Shown here one piece after another: positions 35,650 through 48,220 of a DNA stretch of 64,000 nt (its first letter is position 1; every line of letters begins with the position of its first letter). Made by a program: the position numbers and the translations under genes. This DNA is from Branchinecta lynchi. Taxonomy: Eukaryota > Arthropoda > Branchiopoda > Anostraca > Branchinectidae. The DNA is taken from assembly GCA_023053575.1 (NCBI GenBank), contig JAKZAP010000013.1, positions 2,800,001 through 2,864,000 of the forward strand. The letters are read 5' to 3'. Below the pieces are notes generated by a model. It ran no database searches. It was not told where the DNA came from and saw only the letters and a program-made list of their open reading frames with translations.

Positions 35650-36020
35650 AGGACCTCTCTTACCTATTATAGCAATGCAACCTACTTCCATAATCACTCC
35701 ATATATTTCAAAACCCGAAGACCCAATTTCCTACAGTACATTCTAACCCCTCTAACAAAACCACGATGATTTTTTCACTTGGTGTGTTTTGCTACCTTCC
35801 ATGTATATCACGCTGTCGACGGTTGTCTGCGAGAAGTTTTTCCATCAGAAAAACAGGTTACGTAAATTGTTTCCCTGTTTTCGCTACAAGTCAATGGGTC
35901 CCGGAAAAGGCTTAAAACAGCCAAAACCGTAGGTTATTTTTTGAATGCACAGCATAATTGTAAAGTATTCAAATATATTAAAATACTGTAAGTTGAAGAG
36001 TAAATACTGCGAGGGGTCCT
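35650..36020. mobile_element. TTAA-flanked MITE, copy 3
   Basis: AGGACCTCTC and GAGGGGTCCT are inverted ends, directly bordered by TTAA at 35646-35649 and 36021-36024, as for piggyBac-type target sites. About 370 bases, non-coding. Confidence 0.8.
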
Positions 36021-36024
36021 TTAA

Positions 36025-36729
36025 GTAATTCATTAACTCGCTGAAGAAATAGCGTTTTCCTTCTCGTCGTGCGGATCGACTATACGAGCATCCTAACGTT
36101 TTCCCAAGAAGTTCTTTTCCTTCACAGAGGGAAACGTGCCTGTACGACACGGTAATTAACGTTATCGCCATACGACATTTAACATTGTCGCCTTACTAAG
36201 AGCTGCTGCGAGTCCAGCAAATCCGAGTCCGATACAAGTCTGAGTCCTCGAAAAAGGCGTCTCGACCGTCTCGAGGCAAGTCCAGAGTTCGAGTACACAG
36301 CTCTGCTGGACGGGCAGCTCCGTGAAAGACGAGGCCGAGTCCTTGAAAAAGTCGTCTCGAGACGAGTCAAGAGCCCACCAGCTCTAGCCTTACTACACTT
36401 AACGTTTACAACAAGTTGTCTCTACCTCAGAAACGGGTTGCCTCCAAGCATACTTCATGAAGTGTCTCAACCGTGTCACACCCTAATTTACCAAACCTGC
36501 TGAGAGTATTTACTGCCATGGAAATGTGGTTTTACCGATGGTCGAGTTCAGTCTATGTTTATTAAAAAAAAAATATCTTCTCTTGTCATTTGTTCTTTAG
36601 TACAATCTACTGTGAATAAGCTAATCCTAAAGACGTAGGGAATAATGCAGAGGAGATTTTAGTTTTTCTACGGGGAGTCGTCTCGGAGGAGACTTGCTTG
36701 TCTGAAAAAAAAAAATCTTCGTATTTAAG
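36025..36729. other. Intron with a GAGTCC-rich patch
   Basis: Positions 36190-36370 contain repeated GAGTCC/TCTCGA words. No gene is recognised. Confidence 0.35.
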
Positions 36730-36923
36730 GCATCGTACGCAGAAGACGGACAGATAAGCGCAACATGCAACCTCAACCTTCCAGAGCTCGAGAAGATCGA
36801 TATAGAAGTTCACGGAATCTTCACGATGGACACTAGTGGTGGTACAATTAAGGTGGTTAAAGGGGACTCCTTGTTGACGACGAAACTGGATCACACGCTT
36901 GCAGAGAACGGTAACAGTTTCAA
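36730..36923 (+). CDS. Apolipophorin-like gene, exon 10
   Basis: The acceptor is CGTATTTAAG and the donor TTTCAA|GTAAGA; phase 0 to 2. It encodes 64 residues with the module LNLPELEKIDIEVHGIF and the strand GGTIKVVKGDSLLTTKLDH. The polypyrimidine tract is weak (interrupted by A), so the exact acceptor is slightly less certain. Confidence 0.7.
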
Positions 36924-39160
36924 GTAAGAAAGACCATTTCTTCCAAATGATGTCGGTGGTCTGTGGGTCTTTTTGCAGGTGACCTACATTCCGCCGTGTT
37001 TCCGAATCCTCATCGTTTTTTTATGTCGTTTTGGCGTAGTTTCGCTTAAAAGCCGTTTTATTTGTTTATTCCATTTGCTTTAGTTTCGGACGTGAAACTA
37101 CGGAGCTCAAACTACAAACTACCTCTCAGACGTAGTTTGGTGTAGTTCGACTTTTCGGAAACAAGAACTCAATAAAATGCAAGTAAGACAAAACAAGAGC
37201 CAAAATACAAACTTAGACGAAACAGAACTGAATCCCAAAAAAAAAATGCAACTGAAGTATCTGGAAATTGATTCAATATCTTCAAGATCTGATTGTCTAG
37301 TTTACGATTGCGTTGGGGCATGTAGGGTCTTGAGGAAACAGTACATTAGAACATCACGCGGGACGTTTCAGTTCAGTGAGGAGTGGATTGGGTTAGTTCG
37401 CGTCGTTGATATTCTGAGTGTAAGCTCCGATCCGATGTATAGGGGTCTCACTAACATATTGGTTTAATTGAAAGATGCGAAGAAAGTTCATCAGGAACGT
37501 CTTTATTGAAGGACCCCTCTTACTTATTCTGTTATCCCTAGCTCCGGAAGGAACCAGAAGGTTCAGAAAATTTTCGCCGTTCGCCGCTATTTTATTTTGC
37601 ATCTGCGGCTTTTCAGCACTTTGGCGGCTGAGCTCAAAGATACTGAGAGCGCTGAGCTGGCAGTCACGGAGCCCATACTTCGCAGGAAGCTTCAAGGTCC
37701 GCCGACTGGCGCTAAGACCCAGTGTTGCCACGTGTGGCAGTTTTGGTGCTTTTTGACATTTTTTGCCTCTTGGTGACACCGTGATACTTTTCCTTTCAAA
37801 GTGACACCGTTTTTTACGAATGACAATGTATAGGTCAGAAACGCTCTTTTTTATTTAGTTTACTAAAGTGACGGATTACCGCCCCCAAAACACTGCCAAA
37901 AGATGTACTTTACTTTGATTTTGTACACAAAAACAATTTGAAGCCTTAAATAAAGCTCATTCCGATTAAGTTTCGATACAAACTGTGATGTGACAGTTAA
38001 GAAATGTTTAAAAAAATGTTGTTACAAATCCAGTTATTGCCAATTATTCGCATTGTGTGCGCTGTGCAGCGGAATGCAAAAACAAAATTCGAGGTGTCAA
38101 AAAGACCCTTTTTGTCAGCAATTGTGACGCTTTTATGAGTCGAGCTCTTGGCAATGAATCCTCTTTCAAAAATGATTGCGTGAGAAGCTCATAATGTGTT
38201 TTGGGATCCCAAAACGTAAGTGGAGGGATACATATTACATCGCAAAAGTTGTCCGTCTATCTGTCTGTCTGTGAGCACGATAACTCTCGAGGGGAATCGT
38301 TATTTCCGATGTTTTGATGAAACTTAATGGGATGATCCTTTGGGGCAAGGGAAAGGTCGAATACGTAGATGGGTTCTGTAGCCCTACATTTAGGGATGGG
38401 GGCTCAAATTAATGGACAAACAAAATATTTTTAAACGGCTAGTGAGATAGTTGATTAAGGGGTCAGACGACATTCTGAACACGAATATGAAATCCATTTT
38501 GTTGCCGGACAAGTAGACCCTGACTCTCCGTTTCTTTTTCTTCTGATACCACCTCGTATTCATCCGAAATTTTCGATTTAGGGACCGGCAGCTTAAAGTC
38601 CATATCAAAGCCTGGAGGTATAAATCTTAATCACGTTTTCAGCTTCTTCTCGACAAAAAACTACCTTCTCTGGGTCACTGTCAATACCAACCATGATATC
38701 CGGCATCAATATTCTTCTCCTACATAGCAACCAATTTCGAGCAAGAGCAAGACATGGAAAATGTTCGCAAGGATGAATGTGAAACTCATAGACATAACAT
38801 TCCTAATTATCCAATTATGATTCGTTGGGGTTCCGGCGACCCCCGCCCCCCCGACCAAACCCTCCCACATAGTGTTAATAAAATGCAAAGCAAGGGAGCC
38901 GCCGTCAAGCGTTTACATTTAAGTCGCGTCTCTAGGGAAAAGTGCTCGCGTTCCAAACTGTAGTTTTTGATAAGATTTTCTAATTTCCTAACTATTTGTA
39001 TTTGATTTTTTTTTTTGCTGCGGGTGAGGGGCTTTGGGAGGGGTTTTCGTTGGAGGGGGGGGCAGGTTTTTTCACCTAGACCTGATTCATTGTATTCATG
39101 GAAGGAAATTAAGAATCCGTGCATTGCCAATCCGCATTCAGGTGGTGATGAAAGGGGTTA
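36924..39160. other. Intron with mixed repeat fragments
   Basis: GAAGGACCCCTCTTACTTATTCTG at 37508 shares its start with 48226, suggesting a second family with the TTAA-MITE terminus. Positions 38190-38600 carry GTCCGTCTATCTGTCTGTC followed by a unit of the array found at 47560-48180, inverted. Nothing coding is recognised. Confidence 0.4.
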
Positions 39161-39975
39161 ATCATTTTATGAATGAATGAATATGTTTATCACCCATCTT
39201 TACATAAAATGTCACTGATGGAGTATAAAAAAAAAAAAAAAATAAAGAAAGTGGAACAATGAACAACGCAAGATACAATTTTAAATTGGCAATACATGAT
39301 TCAAAAAAGAGAGAACAATACACTATACACTATTTCTGTAACTATTGTTTAATTGCTGGATAGAGGCTGTTTAGAGGGTCGGGGGATTCCAGAAATCGAG
39401 CACGACGCTCTAAGACAGCCTCAATTGGATATTTAATCCCATGATTTCGTGTAACTAGTCAATTACGACGAGACCACAGCGGCAGCGCGAGCAGGAATTT
39501 AGCATAATTGTAAAAAGTACTTCTGATAGTTCTGATATCAGATGCGTGGAAAAGTTTCCAGAAAGGTGCTAGTGCAAGTGCATGCGGTAATGCAAGAGCA
39601 TTATACAGCTGCGCTAGCACCAGTCTGTTGCAACGCGCTTTCGACACAGCAAGCATACCATATGCTTTCCTGACTTTAACGGGAAAATGCGCGATTAGGC
39701 CGGAACGTGTAGATCGCAGGTCTTTATCAATGGGAAACCTATGTCCCCGAACTTCAGCTTAGACGAACAACTATCACACTCTCTACCATTAGGAAGAATC
39801 AAATCACTTTTACTAGGATTAAAAGCGAGCCCTATGACCGCATACGAGTGACGAAGTACAGTGAAATTCTCTTGAATACGGGAGATCGAACGGCTCAGGT
39901 TGAGTACGCCATCTGCATAATTCAGAAGCGACACGTCAAGCCCAAGGAAAACTAGACCTATGTTGCCTGGGCAAC
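39160..39975 (-). mobile_element. LINE 3' fragment with altered reverse transcriptase
   Basis: On the minus strand, LDVSLLNYADGVLNLSR followed by GLAFNPSKSDLILPN corresponds to the catalytic Y-A-D-D region and the next motif of a LINE reverse transcriptase, with YADG in place of YADD. RLVLAQLYNALALPHA (39600-39650) follows as the thumb region. The TGAA repeat and A-run at 39166-39240 lie at the 3' end. Confidence 0.65.
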
Positions 39976-39980
39976 GTGAA

Positions 39981-42081
39981 GTGTTGCGAGAGCAACACTT
40001 TGGTTTTGTTTCTTCCCTGTCGGTTAAATGCTGAAGTTGCCAACTTATCGAAGCTTTTAAAAGGTATGTTCTATAAAAAGAATCATCACATGATCAAAAG
40101 CTATTGTTCAGCGTTGTAAAAATGAACAACAATAAAATATCGGAAGAAGGGACTAAATTGACTTCGCAGTCAGTTGAACTTTAATCCTTTCCAATCGTAG
40201 ACATCGTAACGGATGAAAACTCGGAACAGTATCTTATATAATCTAGTTGGTATTATAAAGCTATCCGTAACTTTTCAGGATTAAAATACCGTAGATGACA
40301 CTATTAACTAGTACGAAACTACCTCATTGTTCTACATTATCGTTTGTACCCGTTGCGTAAACAGTTAATCCTAGGTTACAGCGATCATCGATACAAACTT
40401 TCTACCGTCAGGTTTATAGAGATCGAATACAATGTACACCAATTTACAAAAGTTCTAGCCCCTCATGAACCGATTCTTACTTAGAAGTCTCTCTCCCGTG
40501 ATCGGATAAAAATAACGGGTACACTAGCGAGCAGAAGTTGTAAACACCTCATCCCTGAAGATGATTGTAGCATAACAGCCGCTTATTACTTACAAGCCCC
40601 TTGCATGTCTTACAATTGAGAACCAAACTGTTCTTACCATCGAATACACCGGAAACAAATAACAGGTACACCAACTAGCAAAAGCTGCAAACCCCTCATT
40701 GCCGAAGATGATTATGAGCCAACAGTTGACTGTTGCATACATGTCCCCTACATGTCTCACAACTGATATCACCTATTTTTGGTTTCAGTGTGTACGTTAC
40801 TACTGAAGTTGTCAACCCCTTTAAACTTTCAAACGAGTTTTGTTTCTTCGCTGTCGGTTAATGCTGAAGTTGTCAACTTTTCGAAGCTTTTTAAATGGGA
40901 TGTTCTAAAAAAATTAATCATATGGTCAAAAGGTATTCTTCAGCGTTGTAAAAACAACAACAAAATAATATAGGAAGAAGGGACTCTTTGCATGCAGCAT
41001 ATCTTACCATTGGAACCTAATTGTTCTTACCATTGAATACACCGGAAACAAATAACAAGTACACCAACTAGCAAAAGCTGCAAACCCCTCATTGCCGCAG
41101 ATGATTATGAGCTAACAGTCGAATGCTGCTTACAAGTCCCCTACATGTCTCATAACTGGTATCGCCTATTTTTGGTTTCAGTGTACCTTACTACTGAAGT
41201 TGTCAACCCCTTTGAAATTTTCAAACTGGAGTATGTCATGAAGGAATTTTTATACCAAAAAATGAATGACATATACTTTGATCACATCAATGGCTATCGA
41301 TTGCTGTCTAAAAAAAAATTCTACCTGTCTTAGTTCAAAAGCAAATCTTAGTTTTTGCCGTAGGCCAACTTTCTAACGTCACGACTTAGAAAGGAGCAAA
41401 GGATAAGCTCTAGTTTCTTTAGCAATGAGAGAACTTTTAAATTTTATGAGGCACATCTGATACCGTCACTCTACCGCAAACCCAAGTGCAAAAAAAAAAA
41501 TATGACAAACTCAGCTGAAATCGTCGCAGACATGGATAGAAACAATAGATAGCAGCACTTTCGGACCCATGGGAAAAAGCCAATTTTTATCTCTGTAGAT
41601 TTTTCTATTTATCACTCAAAGAAGATATGTTGGCTGTGGGGCCGGGTAACTGCCGCATATATTTAACACTTATAGATTTTAGTCCATCTTCAATTTGAAA
41701 CTGGTGCCTGCCTGCTTGCGTGCTAGAACGGAGCTTCCACTCGAAAGCAGAAACATGGTTTGATGAAACGAAAGGTTCGCTACACAACTTCAGATGGTCC
41801 TCTCTGACATAGGCTATACAACTCCACTTCACTTCGCAAACCGTAGGCTCTGGCTCGAGGACAAGCAAAAACCATCCTTATTGGCCCCAGGCAAAAGTTC
41901 TACGGAGCTTTCCAGATTGTAATGCCATATTCATCAATCCGGCCTAAGGTCCACACTTTCCGTAAAAACCGCACAGGTTAGACCCTTCTCAGTTACCAGG
42001 AATAAAATGAAATCGGCATAGGAAAAAAAAAAAAAAAAAAAAAAAAACGAGGACAAAACTAAAGTGTTGCTCTCGCAACAC
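39981..42081. mobile_element. Non-coding element bounded by palindromic terminal repeats
   Basis: GTGTTGCGAGAGCAACAC followed by TTTGGTTTTG at the left is mirrored by CAAAACTAAA-GTGTTGCTCTCGCAACAC at the right (42064-42081). Each terminus is itself an 18-base palindrome. Inside, a block at 40000-40155 repeats at 40825-40985, and 40620-40840 repeats at 41010-41230. An A-run lies at 42020-42047. No protein frame is convincing. Confidence 0.65.
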
Positions 42082-42352
42082 AATAAAGCTCAGTTTCGCT
42101 TGCGGCAGTTATGATTCGTTTGAAGTGGATAATTCGGACGGAATCTGGGAAAAACCTGAAATTCTGTCGACCATGTTTTGTGCCTTTATCGGATATGTTG
42201 AATTTTGACCCATTGTTGTTTCAAAAAAATAGGAGTCTGCTGTTTTCGCTTTTCTTTCAAGGCGTTTTTCGGCCGAAGTCGTCAGAATTCGGTGAAAATG
42301 GGAAATGGAAATATTCATGTTCTAATATTTCTTGTCTTTGTCTGGTCTGCGT

Positions 42353-42386
42353 GTCGTTATATGGATATATATATCCATATAACGAC
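42353..42386. repeat. Perfect 34-base palindrome
   Basis: The arm GTCGTTATATGGATATA is followed by its exact reverse complement with no spacer. A partial third arm follows at 42387-42405. Confidence 0.9.
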
Positions 42387-42763
42387 TATATATCCATATA
42401 ACGACCTATATGCATATAACAACTGAGCCATCTATCTGCTCCACTTTCCTACCAAGTAAATGCTACGACCGAAATCTGATGTAAACCGGTAACTTTGGAA
42501 AGAACAACAGCTTCTGACACAAGAGCATGTTGAATCAGAATGTTGGAGGGACTTCAAATAGCAATGACAATCCGGTCGCAATCGGGGCTTGACTGTAGAC
42601 TAAAAACAGAACCTAACGAATCGGTTCAAGGAGTTGAGTAGGGATAAATAACATGTTTAAGGGATTGTCTGGATGAACAAGTCCATGAAATTTGCACCTT
42701 TGGGATCCCATCGACATTGTTGGTTTCGTCGGATGAAAGGTGGTAAAACCGTTTAAATTTCAG

Positions 42764-42919
42764 GGCGCTTCTTACGCTTCCAGATCAAGAAAAATACGAG
42801 TTGATAATGGCCTATGTCAACAGTCCGTCGGAAAACACGAAGAGTGTTCAAGCCCAAGTTCAAAGCCCCCTCTCGGGGCTTGAAGATTTAGATTGCGGCT
42901 TCATCCTCACGCGAAATAG
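42764..42919 (+). CDS. Apolipophorin-like gene, exon 11
   Basis: The acceptor is GTTTAAATTTCAG and the donor AAATAG|GTAAGC; phase 2 in, phase 2 out, so the TAG at the border is split by splicing. It encodes 52 residues (ALLTLPDQEKYELIMAYVN, SPLSGLEDLDCGFIL) with a module-like S-P-L-x-x-L-E-D-L-D stretch. Confidence 0.72.
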
Positions 42920-43139
42920 GTAAGCTAATCAAATGCTAGAATAAGTAGAAGTGTCGCCTGGAGATATTGAGTAGAACTCTGTTTATTTGCTATGGAAGGA
43001 GGTGCACGCTGATTATCCGATTAGTTGTGATTGTGATTGTGCTTATGTTTTATATCTTTGTTAAATTAATGTTTACCTTAACTGAGAAACTACTATAGGA
43101 AAATTTACAAGTAAACTATTTGGGTATGGATGAGGCAAA
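42920..43139. other. Short intron part, nothing recognised
   Basis: AT-rich sequence without features. Confidence 0.3.
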
Positions 43140-44120
43140 AAGACATGTCATTGTTCGGTCATTATATTTATTTCTCTGGTATCCGATCACCCGTTCCAAA
43201 GTTACGTATGAATCAATATTCTGGACTTCTCCTATCTCCACTCCCCCAGCGATGACCGAATCGATAAAATTATTATTCCCAATTCAGTTTGGTCGGGCCC
43301 CTGATATGCCTGCCATCACCGGAATTCCGGAAAACCCCCCTCCACCCCCCAATTTTTCGGGCGCAGTCCGGTTCTGTGGACGTTTTATCTAGAGCAGATG
43401 CTTGTTCTCCCCAGCAAGTTCCAGTTCGATACCTCCAATCTAACCGTTTCCCGAGATTCCCGGTCTCCCCCCCCCTCCCACCAGCTCTCCCACACCTGTC
43501 GAATCTGGTCCAATATCTAAATGGGACATAATTTCTTTCATTCAGTTAAGTTTCATTGGAATCTGATCACTCGCTCTTAAGTTATGACCGACTCAGTTCT
43601 CGGGATTCCCCCTCCCTCCACTCCCTCCTAGATGGTTGGATCTGGAAACTGAATATTTCCAAGTTAGCTTGGTCGGGTCCCTAACATGCCTGCCAAATTT
43701 CATCGTCCTAGCACATCTGCCCGATGAAAAATTTGTAGCCTGCGTAGTAGTATGGTAGTAGTACGAAAACTTTGCTTGTAATACTATGTAATAGCAAAGA
43801 ATACTATCATTTAATCTGCCTAAGACTAGTCCAGTCTTATGTAGTAGTATCCAGTAGCGTCCTGCCTTGCCATAGTAGCATCCAGTCTTGCTAATAGTAG
43901 CATATCGTAGTATGCAGTAACACGGTATCCTTGAACTCCTTGACGTAGAAGCATGTAGTAGCATCGTTAGTACTGCATGCTACTTTTTCGTACTACTTCA
44001 TAGTACTATTTTGCGATAAATTTTTCATCGGGTGTAAGTACCCTAACTCGCAGTCTTGGGACAGAGGAATTGCCATTGGTATGTACATGGCACTTGTGCC
44101 AGAGCTACAAGTGCCGTAAA
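43140..44120 (+). repeat. HINE-like element fragment, split by a MITE
   Basis: AAGTTTCAT-keyed units lie at 43140-43719. After the MITE comes the terminal block ATGGCACTTG...CAAGTGCCGT at 44089-44117, a decayed end hairpin. Confidence 0.6.
43720..44032. mobile_element. GTAGTA-rich MITE, copy 1, 2-base target duplication
   Basis: CCCGATGAAAAATTTGT at the left and ATAAATTTTTCATCGGG at the right, bordered by TG on both sides. The interior is GTAGTA/TACTAC-rich. It is about 90% similar to 50093-50396 by eye. Confidence 0.82.
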
Positions 44121-44395
44121 AGCAAAAGCATATGATTATGAAGCTGAAGAAGCGATATTTCTCGTCAAAAATGAAGTCAAGTTTCTAGGCGTCAGAATAG
44201 CAAAGATTTTGCTGTCAAACGTCACAGGTTCTGTCAAAGACAAGTGGCAACTCAGGTAGGCGTGTTCTGTCAGAAAAATTGGCATTTGGCAAAAATTGGG
44301 ATTTTGAACCGCGAATGACTGAACCATGCAGACTTCAGAAGTTATTCTCTATTGTCATTGGTAGTAATTTGTTATATGTTTCCATCTTCTTTCAG

Positions 44396-44567
44396 GACTG
44401 GATTTGAAGCTCGAGCTGAAGTAAAAAATATGGGTGAAAATCAACTATCGCTGGTAGCGAGTGCAGACGAAAATTCCGAAAATCCTTTAAAGGAGTACAA
44501 GGGAGAGGTGTCGCTAGAATCGTCATATGAGAAGTTGCCAAAACTGCAAGTTTCTTATGACAAAAAG
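44396..44567 (+). CDS. Apolipophorin-like gene, exon 12
   Basis: The acceptor is CATCTTCTTTCAG and the donor AAAAAG|GTATGA. One base completes an Arg codon with exon 11. It encodes 57 further residues in beta-type strands (FEARAEVKNMGENQLSLVA, GEVSLESSYEKLPKLQVS). Confidence 0.74.
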
Positions 44568-46747
44568 GTATGAAGATCCCCATGCCCTGTCCGCTACAAA
44601 CGAGCGGAGGTTACTGTCTTCACGCCAAATTACGTTTCATTACCTCTACAAATAGCTAAATCACTTGTGGCGTTTTTTATCACCGTTCGCCGTTCACTTT
44701 CGTTCGCGGTTGGTCTTATTATGTGTTTTTGATCGCCTGCGCTTCGGCCTGGAGTCTTATAGGGTGTTTTTGGACGAACGGCCCTTTTTCATCGAAAGTA
44801 CAGGCGAACGTCCAACGTCGAAAGGTACGAAGTTGGCCGTGCGCTGTCGCATGTCGATTGAAAATTGTGGAGATTTAAAAATAGAAGAACATAGACCTAT
44901 GATTCAAGACTGAACAACTAAAGTGGAATTTCACTCTGAAATGTAAGTAGATTTTGAGAAAAGGTAGAGAATACTAAATGACAAGACCGACTCTTAATAG
45001 GAGTGCCTTTTAAACTTGGATTTACTTCTCAGTAACTTATAGTGATAGGCTATAAACTCAGTCTGGTAGGTTACTTTTCAGCTTTTTCAGCAAAAGCGCT
45101 AATTCCTAAAAATATTTAAACCTGCCTGTCCTTTGACTTTTCAGTTTGAAGTAAACCTCCAAGGAAAACTTTAAAGGCAAATTAAATTTCTGATTCTTTG
45201 TGCAGAATTAACTAAGCTTAATTATTAATAAATTAATTAGCATTTGTGGGCATTTTTTTTTCAAGGGGAACAATGGGTTCTTTTGGTCATGTCAAACCCA
45301 GGTTTTGTTAACAGGTTCTACGAATCCATGTTTCTCTTTTTCGAATTTCCCGCTAACGTTCAAAGCCGAGTGAGTCAACGTCCCTTATAAAGTGTTTTTG
45401 CAACCAAAAACCTACGGCGAACTTGCAACAGCAAAAACGGTTTATAAGCAACGAACGGCCGACGTCGAAAGTGCAACGTTGAAAAGCAAACGGCGTTAAG
45501 TCGCTGGCGAGGAAAAGTAGCAGTCAAAGCTGATTTGTTCTATGGACGCGCTCCAGAGCGGGTCGGCGCGTTGAGTACGCCTCCTGCCAGCCTCCTTCAT
45601 TATTTGTGTGCGATTAGCAACGGCTCTGATTATTTGTTCTTAGTTACAGAGTTTTGGTAGCTGCATAAGGCGTATTCTCGCCGTTCCACGAGGACTCCAC
45701 TTGAGGATTCCCTGCGTTTTTGTTTGTCCCGGGAACTCACTCTCGGTGAGGTACGGACGGGTAATGCTCCGATTATCATCACCATCATCAAAAAGGACTC
45801 CCTTTAAGATTCGGAGGGGAATCAGTTTTTGCTTGTGTTAGTGCAATGTAAAATTAATTAAAAACTATCAGAATAAACAAAACCAAAAATAAAGTGGATC
45901 CAGACTAATTTCGTCAACTCCATATTTTTGTTTCGAACAAAATCCATTTTGGAAGTATTCCCTGTGTTATCGCTGTTTCTGTACGCGGAGTCCGCGTGGA
46001 GTGACTCCCTCTATTTTCGCCGTTCCCTTCGATTCCCCGAGGAGTCCTCGGGGAATCCTCGAGGAGTCCTCGGGGAAGGGCGAGAATACGCCTGTAGTCG
46101 AAGTGGCAAAACCACGAACTACGTAAAGCCATGTAATACCGGGAATTGCACAAGGTCAGGCCATTAATTGATCTCAGATTCTGGTGGATTAGATTGAAGA
46201 GTTTGTAGAATAAATACGATTTACTGTATCTTTGATCTTTTAAAGAGTTACAGGTGTTGGAAGACCTGCGTTCTTGTGGACAGATCCAGTGCCGACTGGT
46301 GGTACAAGTTTTATGCTTGCAACCTTAGCTACATGTTTATTTTTGTCTGTGTCGCCTTCAGAAGAATTTCTGCCTGCTGTGAGACTTCACTGCACGGATC
46401 AGTTCCGCAGTCGTGTTGCACTTGTAGTCATGGACAGGCTGTCGGGGACGGGCAGTACGTGGACTGGATTATATTATTTTTTTTAAATTGATATTTGGAT
46501 TGATATTTTTACATCTTCTCTGCCAGGACTGGTGGAGACGAAGATAATTGCTCACAGAAAACGTGATTACATGTACGCAGTGTTCAGATTGACCTATCTT
46601 CCAGTGCCCAGAACCACCACGTTTCTTTCCTTGATAACTTTTCTGCATTCCATCTAGGAAGAAGGCTTGTTAGCCTGATTAGTACCTTTTCTTTTTCCTG
46701 TATTTCTTTTTTATTATATCGTGTGCATTGAAAGCACGACAATTCTT
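44568..46747. other. Intron, repeats and low-scoring open frames
   Basis: 45760-45900 is the inverted copy of a repeat at 14165-14275. GAGGAGTCCTCGGGGAA words repeat at 46036-46078. Frames at 46250-46490 are discussed among the rejected items. Confidence 0.4.
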
Positions 46748-47005
46748 GGGATCGACTAAAAACAGGCAGGAGACGGCACGGCATGGCGCAGGGGGCACCA
46801 GTATCAAAAAGAGATTATCAAGTAGTAGAACTAGACAAGGAAATAAGAGTTCTTGACTCCAGAGCCTGAAAGAAGTCACGTTAGAACATTGTTCCTATCC
46901 CTCACTCTGAAGCCTGAAAGGTCCCTTTTAGTTTCCGTACCTCTTTTTAGTACTCATGCCTCCTGCACTTTACTGTGCCTTACCATGCCTCTTTTTAGTC
47001 GACCC
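46748..47005. mobile_element. Short relative of the GGGATCGACTAAAAGC foldback family
   Basis: The left end GGGATCGACTAAAAACAGGC is mirrored by GCCTCTTTTTAGTCGACCC. No target duplication is evident. Confidence 0.6.
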
Positions 47006-47019
47006 CCGGTAATCTCGAA

Positions 47020-47357
47020 GAGGTTGAGATGTTTTGTTCAAACTTGATGTGATGTTAGGATACATTGTGTTCAAGTACAGGTATAATACAAAGCAAGAGA
47101 AAAGGCTTTCGCCTCTAAATAACTCTAAGAAATTTTGAGTAGTCGAACTGATCAGAGTTGAAAATCTCATCAACGATGCATTTAAAACTATTGATCGATT
47201 CGGCATTAACCGCATCTTCGGTAAGGCTATTCCATGGATCAACAATTCTGTTGCCAAAACCACACTTAAAAACGTCCTTGTGGAATCTTGACTTTGTAAG
47301 CTTGTACGCGAGCCCCCGATGATGACGGTTAATGCTGAATCTTACTAAATCAGTCAC
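47020..47357 (-). mobile_element. LINE 3' fragment, copy 2
   Basis: An 80-codon minus-strand frame (47115-47357) ends a LINE polyprotein: FKCGFGNRIVDPWNSLTED, then NAESINSFKCIVDEIFNSDQ. The 3' untranslated part resembles 16640-16840. Confidence 0.7.
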
Positions 47358-47399
47358 TTCAAAGTTTACTAAATCAGTTACTTCAAAGTATAGTTCGTG

Positions 47400-48220
47400 G
47401 ATGGGCCCTGTAACCCTATATTAGTGGCGGGGGAGGGGGGTTTAAATTAAGGGATGAACAAAAAAATTTCAAGCTGATGTGACAGTCAGATTGAAGAGTA
47501 AGAGGACAGGCTGAAAGCACAACTGACCGAACAACACAACTCACCGAATTTCCTTTTTATAGTTTGCCCGGAACCCGCTGAAAACCGGAAAATTGGTACG
47601 AGAGAAAGTCTTACCTGAAGTTGATTAGAGGGTAAATGTTGGTCGATTAGAGCGTCGATTTAGAAGTAAGAATATATCCTGAATCTGTTTTTGAACTTTA
47701 TGTTCCCGCCGGATAAGTCGACTGACCGGAATCTGGTGAAAACGGGGAATTTGGTAGGAGTAAAATTTGATTCGGAAGGCGATATGGACATCCTCATAGG
47801 AGCAAAAATAGCAAGCTGAATCAATGTGCGAACCTGAAATTGGTCGCTGGATAGTTAGTTCACCCGGAATCCGGCAGAAACCAGAAATTTGATAGAAGTA
47901 AAAAAAATTGTTCAAGTCGATTAGAAGGTAAGTCGACAAGGGTTAACAATATATGTTGAACTTGAATTTGAGCATTATTTTCTCACAGGACGAGTAGTTT
48001 GACCGGAGTCCGGCAGAAATCGGAAATTTCGAAGAAGTAAGAGAAAATTCTGATGTCGATGAAATTTGGTTGTAGGAGGTAGGTGTATCCGAAAATGAAA
48101 TGGTGAATCAGGGAATCTGTTGATCCTCGCCTCGGACGGATAGTCCTGTCGGAATCTAGCCAAAACCGGATTTTATCGAATGAGCCTGATTGTTTGATTT
48201 GCCTTTAGCTGAAAGTATGA
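47400..48220 (-). repeat. Second array with a period near 140-150 bases
   Basis: CCGGAATCnGG...AAAACCGG-AAATTTGGTAGAAGTAAA blocks recur near 47568, 47728, 47867, 48000 and 48148. The sequence is unrelated to the AAGTTTCAT units but has the same unit length. Single units lie at 3650, 13660 and 38550. Confidence 0.6.

Noticed and set aside
46251..46488. Open frames that look partly like a lipoprotein exon (EFLPAVRLHCTDQFRSRVAL) or a Cys-rich domain
   Set aside because: A candidate exon 46362-46454 would be phase 1 in and out, while exons 12 and 13 are both phase 0 at this junction. No compatible partner exon was found.
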